Assembly: GCA_023548195.1 (NCBI GenBank)
Contig: JAJHZJ010000061.1
Span: forward strand, 4,236,297-4,300,296
Length of the DNA stretch: 64,000 nt
Source of the DNA: Bettongia penicillata ogilbyi
Taxonomy: Eukaryota > Chordata > Mammalia > Diprotodontia > Potoroidae
Direction of reading: 5' to 3'
Both the position numbers and the translations under genes were made by a program. Below, in pieces: positions 52,526 through 63,904 of the stretch. Every line of letters begins with the position of its first letter. Position 1 is the stretch's first letter. The notes below the pieces were generated by a model, which saw only the letters and a list, made by a program, of their open reading frames with translations, did no database searches and was not told the origin of the DNA.

Positions 52526-53638
52526 AGGGCTTGGCGTATCACAAAGATTAACATACATCATTTATATTTGTTCCTGAAGTACGCTTGCATTTGACTGGTT
52601 CCCCAGCATAATAATGATTTTTGATGCTTGACTTCTCCAGCACATTAATTTAAAAATCCTATGCAAGATTTCAAACTGACAGTATTGCAGCCAGGGGTCA
52701 GATAATCAGCCTCACATGGATTATTCATTACTATATCAAAGAATATGCAGTTCATTTGATGTGTTTTGTCCTACTGATTCAGCATCTTGCCACAAAGGAA
52801 AAGTACCTAAGAGCAATTAGAAGAAATGGTTTGGGATTTCCAAAATCCACAAGAAATCAGAATATACTTCCTCCGTGAGGGAGGAGACTGAACAGTTTGA
52901 AACATTTCTGAGATGGTCTCCGTCTTCTAGACCAATTGATACATTATTAGAATTCTGTGGCTAATGGCTGGCCTAGTGAGCTGGGTACTTGCTATAATTA
53001 CACTGCTCAGCTGAACAGATTGCAGAATGAAACCCTTTATGAGCAAAGCAGGGGAGGCACCTTTACAGGGGAGAAATAGCTCCAACCTATTTCTGACACC
53101 TGTGGGAGAGACTTCTGAAGAGAACGACTTTGAAGATGTAGCAGAGACTGGGACAACTAGGTCATGTCACTCCCCTGAATGGTTTTCAAAGGTCGCTGTT
53201 CTAAATTAGGCCAAGATTCTAAACAGGCCCCGGTGCCTCCAGACAGAATTGGGGACTTGAGCGGATCGTGTTTACCTGACCTGATTTCCTGACAGGAAGA
53301 ACTAACTATTAGCCATGTAAAAATAGATTCTTCCCCAAAGCAAGCAAAATTTGGCCAGTATCATAGTCAATCCAGCCGAACTCTACAGAATGTGCCTAAT
53401 GAAGGGGACACATCCATGGAGAGCAGGCAGGAGACATCCATCCCTGACAGTGCTTGCCTACAGTGCTAATTCACACGTTTTAAAAGGAGAATAAATGCAG
53501 TTGGGAACACATCATGTCAGAGTTCTGAGCTATTTATTTTTCAGATCTTGATCATATGTATTATTGGGGAGTGGGGAAGAGTCGTGGAAAGTATTTCAGG
53601 ATGGACTGCCTAGCATTTAATGTCTAATTCAATTAGAA
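52526..53638. other. Repeat-free DNA, candidate conserved non-coding
   Basis: About 1.1 kb of complex sequence with no repeat I recognise. The 60-codon plus-strand frame 53027-53209 has no known motif and no good splice context. May be regulatory or unique filler. Confidence 0.4.
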
Positions 53639-53639
53639 A

Positions 53640-54085
53640 AAAAAAACATTTATTCTCTATTTTCTCTGTCCTAGGTCCTATGCTAAGTACTCCAGGACAT
53701 AAAGATAAAAGCTACAGTCTTCACCCTCAAGAAGCTTACATTCTATTGTGGGAGAAATGTATATAAAATATATTCAAAGTAATTTCCAGGGCCAGGGTTC
53801 TAACTGGGGACAATCAGGAGAGACTCCCTTTCTGAGGTAGTACTTGAGATAAGTATTGAAGGAAGCTTGGGATTCTATGAAGCAGAGGTGAGAAGGGGAT
53901 AAACAGATAGGGGCTAGAACGCCATGTATGAAGTATAGCAAAAAGGCCAGCTTCAATGGAACACAGAGTGCCTAAAAGAAAGTAATATGAAATAATTCTG
54001 GAAAGATAAGATACAGTCAGAGAGTGAAGGGCTTTAAAAGAAAAATTTGTACCTAATATTTTGTTCTAGAGGTAAAAGAGAGGCA
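53640..54085 (-). repeat. L2 LINE 3' region
   Basis: 'tcctatgctaagtactccag', 'ctcaagaagcttacattcta', 'gaggtagtacttgagataag', 'gtgaagggctttaaaagaaa' in antisense order. Confidence 0.8.
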
Positions 54086-54189
54086 TCAGAACATCTTGAG
54101 ACACACAAAACCTTTAACACAGGCCATGACTGAATTGCTTAGCAAGGAAGAAAGGGAGGGAATGGGGAAAGGAAGGGGCAGAATTTGGT

Positions 54190-54426
54190 CCTTTGTGCTG
54201 ATTTAATGACCAATCATAGTTTGAGTCTGCCTGCTCTAAGCATAAATAGCAATTGGTTTTTTTGGCCAGAAATCCTGAAGGTCTTCTCCTCTCAGTTTGA
54301 TTTTTTTTTAACTAAGTAAAAGAGATCATTTTTTTTTTGCCTCATTTCTTACCTAGCCTTAATCACTAAATGAGCCTTGCCTCAGACAGAGACCTGGGAA
54401 AGAAACTTCATGGAGTTTGGATAGAG
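54190..54426. repeat. Unclassified interspersed repeat, copy 3 (partial)
   Basis: 'agcataaatagcaattggtt', 'tggccagaaatcctgaaggt', 'tgcctcatttcttacctagc': matches 2930-3090 and 50560-50660. Confidence 0.65.
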
Positions 54427-54505
54427 TTTGGATTCTGTCAAAGGGACATACTAGAGGACTTAGAGGGTCACATATGGCCTCAAAGCCACAGGTTCCCCAC
54501 CCCTG
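54427..54505. mobile_element. hAT MITE, right half
   Basis: 'gagggtcacatatggcctca', 'ccacaggttccccacccctg': the right end of the palindromic family at 57978-58180. Left half missing. Confidence 0.65.
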
Positions 54506-54689
54506 ACCTATACCATTAACTTCTCAGGAGATAACACAGGTAGGGCACTTGACAAACTTTTTAGCCACCAGTCATTAGTTTTATTCTTGGCATCATGGAT
54601 CTCAGGATACAAATTTCCTAACCAGTACATAGCTACTAAAAAAAGCATTATGTAGGTCCATCCAAAGTTCTGAAACTGACTGGCTTGTC

Positions 54690-54935
54690 CCCCATGCCTG
54701 GAATTCTTTCTATCCTCATCTCACTTTCTCTAAGAAGTTTTTCCCTATCCATCGTAATTCTAGTTCCTTCCCTCTTTTGATAACCCCCAGTTCATCCTAT
54801 ATATAGTTTGGCTGTACTACGAGCTCCTTGAGAGCAAGAACTTTTCTATTACCTTTCTTTGTACCTTCAGTGCTTAACACAATGCCTAGAATATAGTAGA
54901 TACTCAAGAAAAGGTTGACTTACTGACTGAGCTTT
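54690..54935 (+). repeat. L2 LINE 3' end
   Basis: 'cccccatgcctggaattctt', 'acgagctccttgagagcaag', 'cagtgcttaacacaatgcct', end 'aggttgacttactgac'. Confidence 0.85.
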
Positions 54936-56704
54936 GTCATTTTTTTTAAATGTAGTTCCTTTCCTACGCAAAATGGTACTATGATTAATCCTGCCCATGT
55001 CTTCTGTGCTTTCTTTTTCTTCCATTTCATGCTAGCAATAAACAAATCTTTAAAAACAGAATCTCTTGGAAATTTGATCTATGTAGACAATTACTGGCAA
55101 TTAAGCTGAGCCCATCTCCTTATTATTGACATTTTTAAAATGAACCCTTTCCATGGACCATACCAATCTACCACCACCACCATGGTGCTTTAGCAATTAT
55201 GGCCATGTACAAGTGGAGCATATAATTTTTAAAAAAAGATTGGGAAGCAGATATATGTAGTTAGTCAATCATTGCCTAGCTGTGTCTTCTTCCCCCAATA
55301 TTTTCAAATGAGTATGATAGAAAATTCTAGGTCACCTCTGAGCACCCCTTCATGTCATAGACTCTGAGTTCCTTTAAATAAAAAGACACAATTTTTAAAA
55401 ACTACTTGAATAGGATCATGCAGTTTATCATATGCTCAATAAAAAAATCTCACAGAAAATTATTTTGTTGCTATAACTGTCATTAGAAATCATTTTATTC
55501 TTAAAGCTTATTTAGATTCATGATTAAAACACAGAAGCTGAATTGATCTTGGAGGATGATTAAGTGTCTGGAGAGCATGAAGTCTCGGAGAGCAGTCAGA
55601 TGGCTGGTGCTCAGATGATATTTTATTTCACAGAAAATATCAAGATAGGTCAGTAGTTATGACAAGTGGTCTATGAACTTCCCAGCAACTGGGAAACAAT
55701 CTTGGGAGTTGAGTCTGTACTTCCATACTTAATTGAATTGGTCATTTCAATGATAAGTACTTCTCCCAACAAAGAAGATCATAATCCTTCACAATCTTCC
55801 CTTCCTCTGTCTCTTTTCCACATCCTCCTGTACTCCCAATGTGTTATTCTCTCTTAAATGTAACTAACCTTAAGCAATTTTTCAGGCATGTTATTGAACT
55901 TGAGATAACTAAGTGTGAAGCAAGAAGCGCCATTATATTTTCAATTGAAATTCCTATTACACGTTTTTATAACATTGACACACCCTTAATCAATTTCACA
56001 TTCATCTCATATCATTGTTATGCATGATTTCTAAGCTTTTTCATTTTTTTTCAACAAAGCAATTTGATGTGAAAAACATAATTTGTCATTTTCAAAATTT
56101 TGTAACTTTGAAATATGGAGTTAATATTAGTACTAGGCAGCATGTATGTACCAATGGTGTTTACTATCTGTTATCTCTCACTTCTGTTCCATGACTACAC
56201 CACCTCCTTTGCCAGTCATGTCTTATACTATAGCTTGGACCATGTAGAGGTTCCATCCTCTGCATTAACTAGTAATGAAAACAATAATAATAAGCATCTA
56301 TATGTACTTTAAGTACTTAAGTTTGTAAAACTTTTTTAACACATCCTTCCAGGACCAGGTCTTCCTAATTGCTTATTTGTAATTTGTTTCACCTTGCTCA
56401 CACCCACCATATGCCTTTCTACGGCCACTTGGTTGGTCCTCAGTTTTAATTTTTCAGAGGCTGCCATATTCTACAACTCGGACATACAACAATATTCTAG
56501 GAATGATAGTATTAAAAACGTGGGCCTTTGTTTAGGATAGAAGTTTGTAGTCATTCAAAGACCTTTGCAATTTGTCAAAAGAAATACAGTACACATCTCT
56601 ATTTTATGCTTCATTTTATATCAGTGACCATACAAATTCTGTCTATTGTTATATCTTTCAAGAAATCCTAAATAACTGACATGTGTCCATAAAATACTCT
56701 TTGG
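54936..56704. other. No recognisable feature (1.8 kb)
   Basis: AT-rich with only short frames (60-65 codons) lacking motifs. No named repeat. Confidence 0.45.
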
Positions 56705-56957
56705 AGACAGATACAGGCCTCAGTGCACAAAGCCCTGTACCCAGAGATAGGAAGATGCGAGTTCAAATTTGACCTTAGATACTTACTAGCTGTGTGATCT
56801 TATCAAGTCACTTAATGTCTACCTCAGTTTCCTCAGTTTTAAAATGGGAACAATAACAGACAGGTTGAAGATAAAATAAGATAAGAATTGTAAAGCACTT
56901 AGCACAGTGTCTGCACAAATTAAGCTCTGAATAAATATGTTTCCTTCTTTCCATTAA
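56705..56957 (+). repeat. MIR-type CORE-SINE, full length
   Basis: 'cttactagctgtgtgatctt', 'ttttaaaatgggaacaataa', 'agcacttagcacagtgtctg', 'taagctctgaataaatatg'. Confidence 0.87.
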
Positions 56958-57969
56958 GGCTGTCTTTTATTCTATAATCATATGCTCTTTTATAATTAAG
57001 AAATAAGCACAGTATGATCTTGCATTCTACATGCCTTTGAGTTAATTATGTGATGGTAAACACATAGTCTCCTGTGAAATATCACTTGTGAAATCCTTCC
57101 AGTTCCCTACTAAATACCCCTATCAAGAATACTCTAGATGCTTATAGTTTATTCTCATAAAAATTTTTATATAAATGGGAAAGTGGGCATTGTCACTACC
57201 ATCGATTTACATGGGTAAAACTTCTGTTATGAAATTACATTAAGCATAAATCTTAAAGGGTTTTTAAAATGTGAGCTATTATTATCGCCAGTTTTGTCCT
57301 AGGTTGACTCTTCGTGCACTGGAATGACAAGCAACAGCAGTTCTATATTTTTGTCAGCAAATTATTTCTCCCTCCTGGCTTCCTCCAAATGGTTCCCTCA
57401 TTTGCCATTCCTTCCATACTTGTCTAACATGCAATCTAACTTTCTCCTCATGCCAGGCACCACCCTGCAGCAAAGAAAATATATTCCTATTTTCTGCCTT
57501 CACAGTGTTAGCTTCCAAGGGACCTCCTTACAGAGGAGTTTGAAGCAGTCTGCCATCCTTGGATAAGTAATGGAGATGAATGCTATTTGTGGGAAGCTAA
57601 TTATGCTGCCACAGCATTGCTATTTGTTGCATGCCAGATACATCTCCAATACAGGGCACTCAAAAATCAAAACTTCTTAGTATAAAAAGAAGAGAAATTT
57701 TAAGTTACAGATGGTCCATATACTATCTACAGTAGGAACATGTGAATCCTAATGTAGCTCATAGGCTAGAGATTACTAAGGAGTATATTGACCAGTATGA
57801 CAACATACATCTCTTATGTGAAATAAGGTCCTGACATTATACCCCTGCATTAACAAAGGGGCAGGGTGGAATTGTATTATGCCAATCATGCCAACTGACA
57901 TAGAAGCCAAATAATAGGAACTCAACAAGTTGTTATTTAGTAGTGGAATTGAAAGGGGCCTTAAAGGTT
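56958..57969. other. No recognisable feature (1 kb)
   Basis: No gene or named repeat; 80-codon frame at 57324-57566 without motif. Confidence 0.4.
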
Positions 57970-57977
57970 ATCTAGTC

Positions 57978-58180
57978 CAGGGGTGGGGAATCTGTACCCT
58001 CAAGGTCACATGAGGCACTCTAGGTCTTCATGTGCAGCCTTTTAACTGAATCCAAACTTAATAGAGCAAATCCAATTAATAAAAGTATTTGTTCTATAAA
58101 ACTTGGATTCAGTTAAAAGGCTGTACCCCAGGACCTAGAAGGCCACAGGTGGCCTCAAGGCTGCAGATTCCCCACTCCTG
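57978..58180. mobile_element. Palindromic hAT MITE (203 bp) with TSD
   Basis: Starts 'caggggtggggaatctg', ends 'cagattccccactcctg'. The two halves are inverted copies over most of the length ('ttttaactgaatccaaactt' versus 'aacttggattcagttaaaag'), so the element can fold into one long hairpin. Flanked by atctagtc (57970-57977) and atctagtt (58181-58188), 8 bp as for hAT. No transposase. Confidence 0.9.
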
Positions 58181-58192
58181 ATCTAGTTCACA

Positions 58193-58350
58193 GGTTCCCA
58201 AAGTGGGAGATACGATCCCATGGAGTGTGCTGGAACAATCTTAGGTGTTTGGTAGTAGCCTCAAGTTCAATTTGTGGGCACTGAATAAAAATAAGAGGGC
58301 AGTGGAAATATAAGGAAAGAAGAAAAGAGAAGAAAAATTTGAAAAACCAT
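58193..58350. mobile_element. Second, different hAT-like MITE
   Basis: Starts 'ggttcccaaagtgggagata' and ends 'atttgaaaaaccattc', matching the 'ttcccaaagtggg ... ttgggaacca' type of MITE termini. Right end is worn, so limits are approximate. Confidence 0.5.
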
Positions 58351-58895
58351 TCATACATGCTTCATCTATTTTATAACAAAGTCATAGTTATTATGTTATT
58401 TTCCAAATAAACACACAAAATGCAAGTTATAACCAATCAGTGGTCAAGTCCACCAAGGTCTTAACAAGGAAGTGTTGGCAGGCAAGCATGTTGCACATTG
58501 TCAAGATGTCCAGAATGCATCAGCAGGAATATGTGTGTGTAATGACTGGTTTACAATATGATGTTATATGGTTATATAATACAATATTATATCATCAAAA
58601 TTTCAAAGCAGAGAAAGAACTTCCTAACATTATTTGAGTAGGCACTTGAAGCTAAAATGGACATCTGTATCAAGAAACCTGTCCCTTTCACATGTTTTTG
58701 TAAATCATTTTCTGACATTTTCCAAACCATGCTTCATGTACTGTATTTTGACCATCCTCCTCACTCCCTCTCCCCATAGAAGCTAAACTTTCCCTGGGGA
58801 CCCTGGGCTTTAAGTGAGCTTTTACCTTATATTACTCAGAACCAGGCCACCAGGCCAATTTCTGTCTGCTTTTCAATTTCCAATTTCAAAAACCA
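58351..58895. other. No recognisable feature
   Basis: No gene or named repeat; one 65-codon frame (58440-58637) without motif. Confidence 0.4.
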
Positions 58896-59095
58896 CGATT
58901 CCTATGCTGTAATCCTCCTCCCCTTCCTCCTTTACTCCCCTCTCTTTCTACCTCCCCTTTCATTTTCCCATATTAGAATATAAGCTCCTTGAAGGCAGGG
59001 ACTGGATTTTTTACTTATAGAGATGTAAGATCGCTAGTACCTAGCAGAGTGCTTGGCATACAGTAAGCACTTAATAAATGCTGTTTCATTCCTTA
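58896..59095 (+). repeat. L2 LINE 3' end
   Basis: 'agctccttgaaggcagggac', 'agcagagtgcttggcataca', 'gtaagcacttaataaatgct'. Confidence 0.85.
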
Positions 59096-59576
59096 ATTCA
59101 GATCAGATTTTCTTAAAAAGAAAATATAGCACTTTCTTTTTCTTTTCTGCATATTTTACCATAAGGTTGTACCAATTAGCAATTATGTTAGTATGTTCTA
59201 CCTGTTTCTCTTGCAACAAACATGCAGAGATGAGTGTGTTCATTTGCAGCCCACTCTTCTCTAGAGACACCAAATCAGCATCACATACTCTGTGCACACA
59301 AAAGCTGCCCACTCTTCTAAATACTTCAGTATAAAGAAGGCTCAACCTGCCTATCACTTCAAGACTCTGGGCACTCTTTCCACACTCCTTGATTATGCAG
59401 CATGCATTTCTTAGGTATTTCAGGAAGTTTGTAGTCTTTAACTTCTGAGAGAGGGCAAGTATTGAAATGCTCATTTTGTTAGCACATAAGTTGATATTTG
59501 AAATTTGGTCCTTTTCTTTCTACCAAGGGACACGGACTCACAAAAAAAATAATTAAAGTTTACTTAGTTTCTATCA
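59096..59576. other. No recognisable feature
   Basis: Overlapping opposed frames (59053-59334 plus, 59103-59474 minus, 123 codons). Stop-poor on both strands by chance; no domain recognised. Confidence 0.4.
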
Positions 59577-59838
59577 TGGGGCAACAAGATGATAAAGTGG
59601 CTAGAGCACTGGGCTTAGAATCAGGAAGACTCCTCTTCCTGAGTTCAAATCTGGCCTCAGATGCCTATTAGCTGTATGACCCTGGGCTAGTCACTTAACC
59701 CTGTTTGCCTCAATTCCTTATCTGTAAAATGGACTGGAGAAGAATATGGCAAACTCCTCTAGTATCCTTGCCAAGAAAATCCCAAATAGGGTCGCAAAGA
59801 TTCAGAAGTGATTGAAAAAACTCAACAACACCAAAAAT
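59577..59838 (+). repeat. BovB-tailed SINE, full length
   Basis: 'ataaagtggctagagcactg', 'tgtatgaccctgggctagtc', 'ccaagaaaatcccaaatagg', 'gtcgcaaagattcagaagtg', tail 'aactcaacaacacc'. Its head holds a small duplication ('tcctcttcctgagttc'). Confidence 0.9.
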
Positions 59839-59867
59839 TCCCATTAAAAGACTGAAAAAATTCACTT

Positions 59868-59957
59868 TTGGGGGAGTAAATATTTTATTTTTTCCAATTA
59901 TATGTAAAACAGTTTTTAACATTTCTTTTTTAAAATTTTGAGGTCCAAATACAAGTT
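59868..59957 (-). mobile_element. L1 3' terminus
   Basis: 'ttccaattatatgtaaaaca', 'tttaacatttcttttttaaa', 'attttgaggtccaaat' is the antisense of a marsupial L1 end. Confidence 0.55.
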
Positions 59958-60429
59958 AAAAAAGAAGATAGCCCTGCCATTAAGAAACATATTCTACTGT
60001 AGCAAAACAACATACAGAAAGAAGGTAAAAGGAGAGGATAAGGGCAGGGGGAAGGTACCTACACTAGGGCATGATAGAGAATATACAGAAAGTCAGGAGT
60101 GGAGCACAAAGAGAAATAAATACCTAGCAAATCTGAGCATTTTCCTTAAAATGGAGGCTCTGGGTATAACTGGTCAATCAAAAGAAAGAGTAATAGGGGC
60201 AGAGTGAACTTCCCAAGAAAGTTGTTCTGGCACAGTGAACAAGCAGGAGCTTGCTATCTTTCATGAATTGACAAGATGACGAATCCACATGTGACAAATA
60301 TTCTGTATAGTGTATCCCGTAGAATCCCACCAATAAGCTGTACTAGATCCAGATCATTGCCACAGACTGAATTGTCCATAGTTTCCTAGATATAACATCA
60401 ATTCCTAAAAATTTAAGAACAATATTTTT
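59958..60429. other. Mostly unassigned
   Basis: A purine-rich 89-codon frame (59938-60207) without motif. 'ccattaagaaacatattcta' near 59975 may be antisense L2. Confidence 0.35.
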
Positions 60430-60688
60430 ATTCTTTAATTAAATTTTATTTTTTCAGTTATTAAACATTGATTTCTTTCCTCCTACACTGAAGGGGAAAC
60501 AAGAAATTAAACCCTTATAACAAACATGTATTGTCACACAAATTCCCATATTGACTATATCCAAAAATGTGTTTCACTCTGCGTATTAGTCTATCACCTT
60601 TGTCAGGAGGAAGGCAGCATTTTTCATCCATGATCTTCTGGAACCATGCTTGATTATTGTGATGATAAGAGAACAACAACATTTTCAA
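60430..60688 (-). mobile_element. L1 3'UTR fragment
   Basis: Antisense L1 3' region: 'ttgactatatccaaaaatgt', 'ctgcgtattagtctatcacc', 'gtcaggaggaaggcagcatt', 'ttctggaaccatgcttgatt'. Confidence 0.65.
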
Positions 60689-60689
60689 T

Positions 60690-60960
60690 AGCAGTTGCTA
60701 TCCCAAATAATCATAATCTCCAAGCTACATGGAATGAAGAGCTTTCAAATTATAGAGACCAATCAGAAGAGATAAAACATAATTTGGGAGCAGTCTGCCC
60801 CGAAGCTCTGCCAAGGCTGCCTTCAGTGAAACACAGGCGGTGCATTTGCATCCTAATTCTTTTAATTAGCTACAGAAAGCAGTTATTTTATCCATATGTG
60901 AAATTGTCCAGAGAACATTAAATAAAAAGGAATAATAACAAGACAATAAAATCCCAGGAC
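60690..60960. other. Candidate conserved regulatory island
   Basis: Repeat-free. Contains a perfect POU octamer ATTTGCAT (60844-60851) and TAATTA (60863-60868) within 25 bp, plus TAAT/ATTA cores nearby. A 91-codon frame (60646-60921) begins in the L1 fragment and is unlikely to be coding. Function inferred only. Confidence 0.4.
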
Positions 60961-61004
60961 TGTCTGTGTCTGAACTCCAATGAAAACGATGAGAAGAATG
61001 AAAA

Positions 61005-61250
61005 CGATTACAATGATAACCTACATCTGTGTACAGCTTTTATACCTTTCAAAAAGCTTTCTCATCTGCTAGCTAAATTGATTCTTAACAACTGTAATAC
61101 TGGACAATATTATTTCTATTTTACAGATGAGTAAAATGAATGCCAGAGAAGATCACTGACTTGCTTAAGGTCACTCCCTAAACTAGTTAGTAGCAGAGCT
61201 AAGACTAGAATCCGGATTTTCTGGCTTCTCTTCCTCTCCACCTTCTACTG
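61005..61250 (-). repeat. MIR-type CORE-SINE
   Basis: 'ttctattttacagatgagta', 'ctgacttgcttaaggtcact', 'gctaagactagaatccggat' in antisense order. Confidence 0.78.
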
Positions 61251-61339
61251 GATGAAGTTAGTTTCTACTATACCTTATGCTGAGAGCTAGTAAGTATATA
61301 GTGTAGTATACAGAGTACAGTATAAGTGTAGTATATAAA

Positions 61340-61455
61340 GACTACTGAGATCTAGGTCGTAAAAAGTAGAATTGGAATCCCACTTCTCATACTTGCTAGC
61401 TATATGACTACAAGCAAGTTAATCAGCTTCTCTGAAGTCTCAATTATCTTAATAG
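61340..61455 (+). repeat. SINE fragment
   Basis: 'acttgctagctatatgacta', 'caagcaagttaatcagcttc'. Preceded at 61288-61335 by short repeats of 'gtagtata'. Confidence 0.6.
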
Positions 61456-61625
61456 TCAATAATTAATAAACATTTATTAAACACCTACTATATATTAGAC
61501 ACTGTGTTAACTGTTGGAGATGGTCCCTGTCCTTAAAGATCTCACAATCTAATGGGGAGAGATTACACATAAAAAAAAAGACGAAAAGTAAGATAGGGGG
61601 TGGGAAGAAGGCTACCCAGAGGCAT
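61456..61625 (-). repeat. L2 LINE 3' end
   Basis: 'aacatttattaaacacctac', 'agacactgtgttaactgttg', 'aagatctcacaatctaatgg' in antisense order. Confidence 0.8.
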
Positions 61626-61654
61626 GAAGAAGCCCTGCAAATGGGGTGGAATAA

Positions 61655-61908
61655 AAATAATGATAACTAATATTTATATAGCTCCTATATATTGCATGGA
61701 AATTAATTCTGTTAAAATTATTATCTCCTTTGATCCTTACAACAACCCTGAGAGGCGTTGTTACGCCTATTTTACAGGAAAGGAAACTGAGGCAGATAAA
61801 GATTAAGTAACTTGCCCAGGCTCACACAGCTAGTAAGTGTTTGAGATTGGATTTGAATTCAAGTCTTCCTGACTCCAAGCTCAGAGCTCTATCCGATGTA
61901 GAGTTCAT
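61655..61908 (-). repeat. MIR-type CORE-SINE, full length
   Basis: 'atgataactaatatttatat', 'ttacaacaaccctgagaggc', 'aggaaactgaggcagataaa', 'cttgcccaggctcacacagc'. Confidence 0.88.
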
Positions 61909-62149
61909 TTCATCTTGCAGAATAATGAGTTCCTGGAAATCATTAAATCCAGATCAGTCAGATGGGAAATGATGAGGTGAATTCCCTAGGTGCCCTCCCC
62001 AAACAGAGGAGTTCCCAGATGTCATCACCATCCCTATCTTCTCCAACCAGAGAGAAATAGGGACCCCAGGGGGAGGGGATATTGAGAACGTGTGAATTTC
62101 AGAGCTGATTTCATCTTGATGAATGCCCAGTGGGAAATTATGTCAAATG

Positions 62150-62225
62150 GGCATAATCATAAGAAGGTTGTTTTCAGGATCAACTGAGAAAAGGACTTCA
62201 CAAATCTTAAAATGCTATATAAATG
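62150..62225 (+). repeat. MIR-type SINE tail
   Basis: 'aggatcaactgagaaaagga', 'cttaaaatgctatataaatg'. Confidence 0.55.
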
Positions 62226-62300
62226 TTAACATGTTATATAATGTTATATAATGTTATATAACATTATATATATATATATATAAATGTTATATAAATTTCT
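62222..62300. repeat. ATGTTATATAA tandem and (TA)n palindromic tract
   Basis: Three to four 11 bp units (atgttatataa) followed by an inverted half (ataacattatata) and (TA)n, then one more unit. Self-complementary. Confidence 0.9.
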
Positions 62301-62307
62301 GTAGTAT

Positions 62308-62709
62308 GTTTCTTATGTGTTCCCTTCTCTCTACTCAAACTACCATACTCATTCCAGCCCTCATACCCTCTTGTCTGGACTATTACAACAGCCTCCTAAT
62401 TGGCCCCCCTCTCCAACCAATCCTCCACAAAGTTGCCAAAGTGATTTTCCTAAAGCATGAGTCTGACCATGTCATTCCTCTCTTAATAAATATCACAAGC
62501 TTCTAATTACCTGCAGGGTCAACTATAAACTCCACTGACCTTGAAAGCCTTTCACCATCTGCCTCCAGTCTAAATTTCTGGGCTTCTGTTACATTATTCC
62601 CCTTCATGCATACCATGGTCCAGCCAAACTGACTCACACATGATGGTCTGTCATTTCCATGCCTTGCATCAGTTATCTCACATACCTGGAACATCCTCTT
62701 TCTTCACTT
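62308..62709 (+). repeat. L2 LINE 3' region
   Basis: 'tggactattacaacagcctc', 'aaagtgattttcctaaagca', 'tgaccttgaaagcctttcac', 'taccatggtccagccaaact'. Confidence 0.85.
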
Positions 62710-63755
62710 CTTTTTCTTAGATGTTGTTCCAGTCACTCAATCATATGTGACTTTTTGTGATCCCCAAGGACTGTCCAAAGTCTGTCCCAAAGTCTGTCCG
62801 AGCTCATGTTTGTTGCTTCCATGACACTATCCATCTCATTCTCTGCTGTTCCCTTCTTTTGCCTTCAGTCTTTCACAACATGAGGGTCTTTTCCAATGAG
62901 TCCTGTCTTCTCATTATGTGACCAAAGTATTTAAGTTTCAGATTCAGTATTTATCCTTCCTATGAACAATCTGAATTAATTTCTTTAAGTATTGACTGAT
63001 TTGATCTCCTTGCTTTCCAAGGGATTCTCAAAAGTCTTCTTCAGCACCATAATTTGAAAACATTGATTTTGCAGCACTCAGCTTTCCTTGTAGTCCAACT
63101 CTCACAACCATACATTGCTAACAGAAAAACTTTAACTTCAACTATATGGACTTTTGTCAGCAAGGTGATGCCGCTGCTTTTAGTATACTCTCTAGATCTG
63201 CCAGAGCTTTCCTTCCAAGGAGCAAGTGTCTTTTACTTTCATGACTGTAATCATCATTTGCTGTGAACTTTGAGCCCAAGAATATAAAATCTGACACTGC
63301 TTCCATTTCTTCTCCATTTGCCAGGAAGTAATGGAACCATTTGCCAAGATCTTAACATTTTTATGTCAAGCTTCAAGTCAGCTTATATACTCTCCTCTTC
63401 CATCCTCATCAAGAGACTTCTTAATTCTTCTTCACTTTCTGCCCTCAGAATGGTATCATCTACATATCTAAGATTATTTTTACTTCTCCTGGAAAGCTTA
63501 ATTCTGGCTTTCAGTTTGTCCAACCTGGCGTTTTGCATGATGCATTCTGCACATTAGTTAAATAAATAAGGGGACAATATAGAGCTGTGTTCTTTTTTTT
63601 TTTTCCATCTTACACCAATCAGTGATTCTATGTTTAGTTCTAACTGTTGTTTCTTGACCTACATACAGGTTACTCAGAAGGCAAATAAGAGGATCTGGTC
63701 CTCTTATCTTGTTGATGACTTGTCACATTTTGTCATGATCTGCCACAACCCCAGA
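62710..63755 (-). mobile_element. RTE/BovB LINE, 1.05 kb 3' part
   Basis: Minus-strand BovB running from the 3' terminus (62710, 'agatgttgttccagtcactc') back into the reverse transcriptase ORF. Colinear markers on plus: 'gggtcttttccaatgagtcc', 'gatttgatctccttgctttc', 'agtccaactctcacaaccat', 'cttccaaggagcaagtgtct', 'atctacatatctaagattat', 'agttaaataaataaggggac', 'acctacatacaggttactca'. Matches ruminant BovB along the whole length as I recall it. ORF is full of stops, so dead. The 70- and 79-codon plus-strand frames here are antisense. Confidence 0.9.
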
Positions 63756-63904
63756 AGGGGTTTGGAATCGCTATATCCCCTCAAAGCTCAGCTCAAGTAC
63801 AGTCTTCTATAGGAGCTCTCTCTCTCTCAATTCCTAATGCCTCCCCTCCCTCATACCAAAAAAAAAAATGTTTTGTATTTATTTTACATGTAATTGTATA
63901 CACA
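63756..63904. repeat. Possible L2 trace and (CT)n/A-run sequence
   Basis: 'caaagctcagctcaagtaca' resembles L2; then 'ctctctctctc' and a run of A. Too short for certainty. Confidence 0.45.

Noticed and set aside
59103..59474. 123-residue minus-strand frame
   Set aside because: Overlaps an equally open plus-strand frame and shows no motif.
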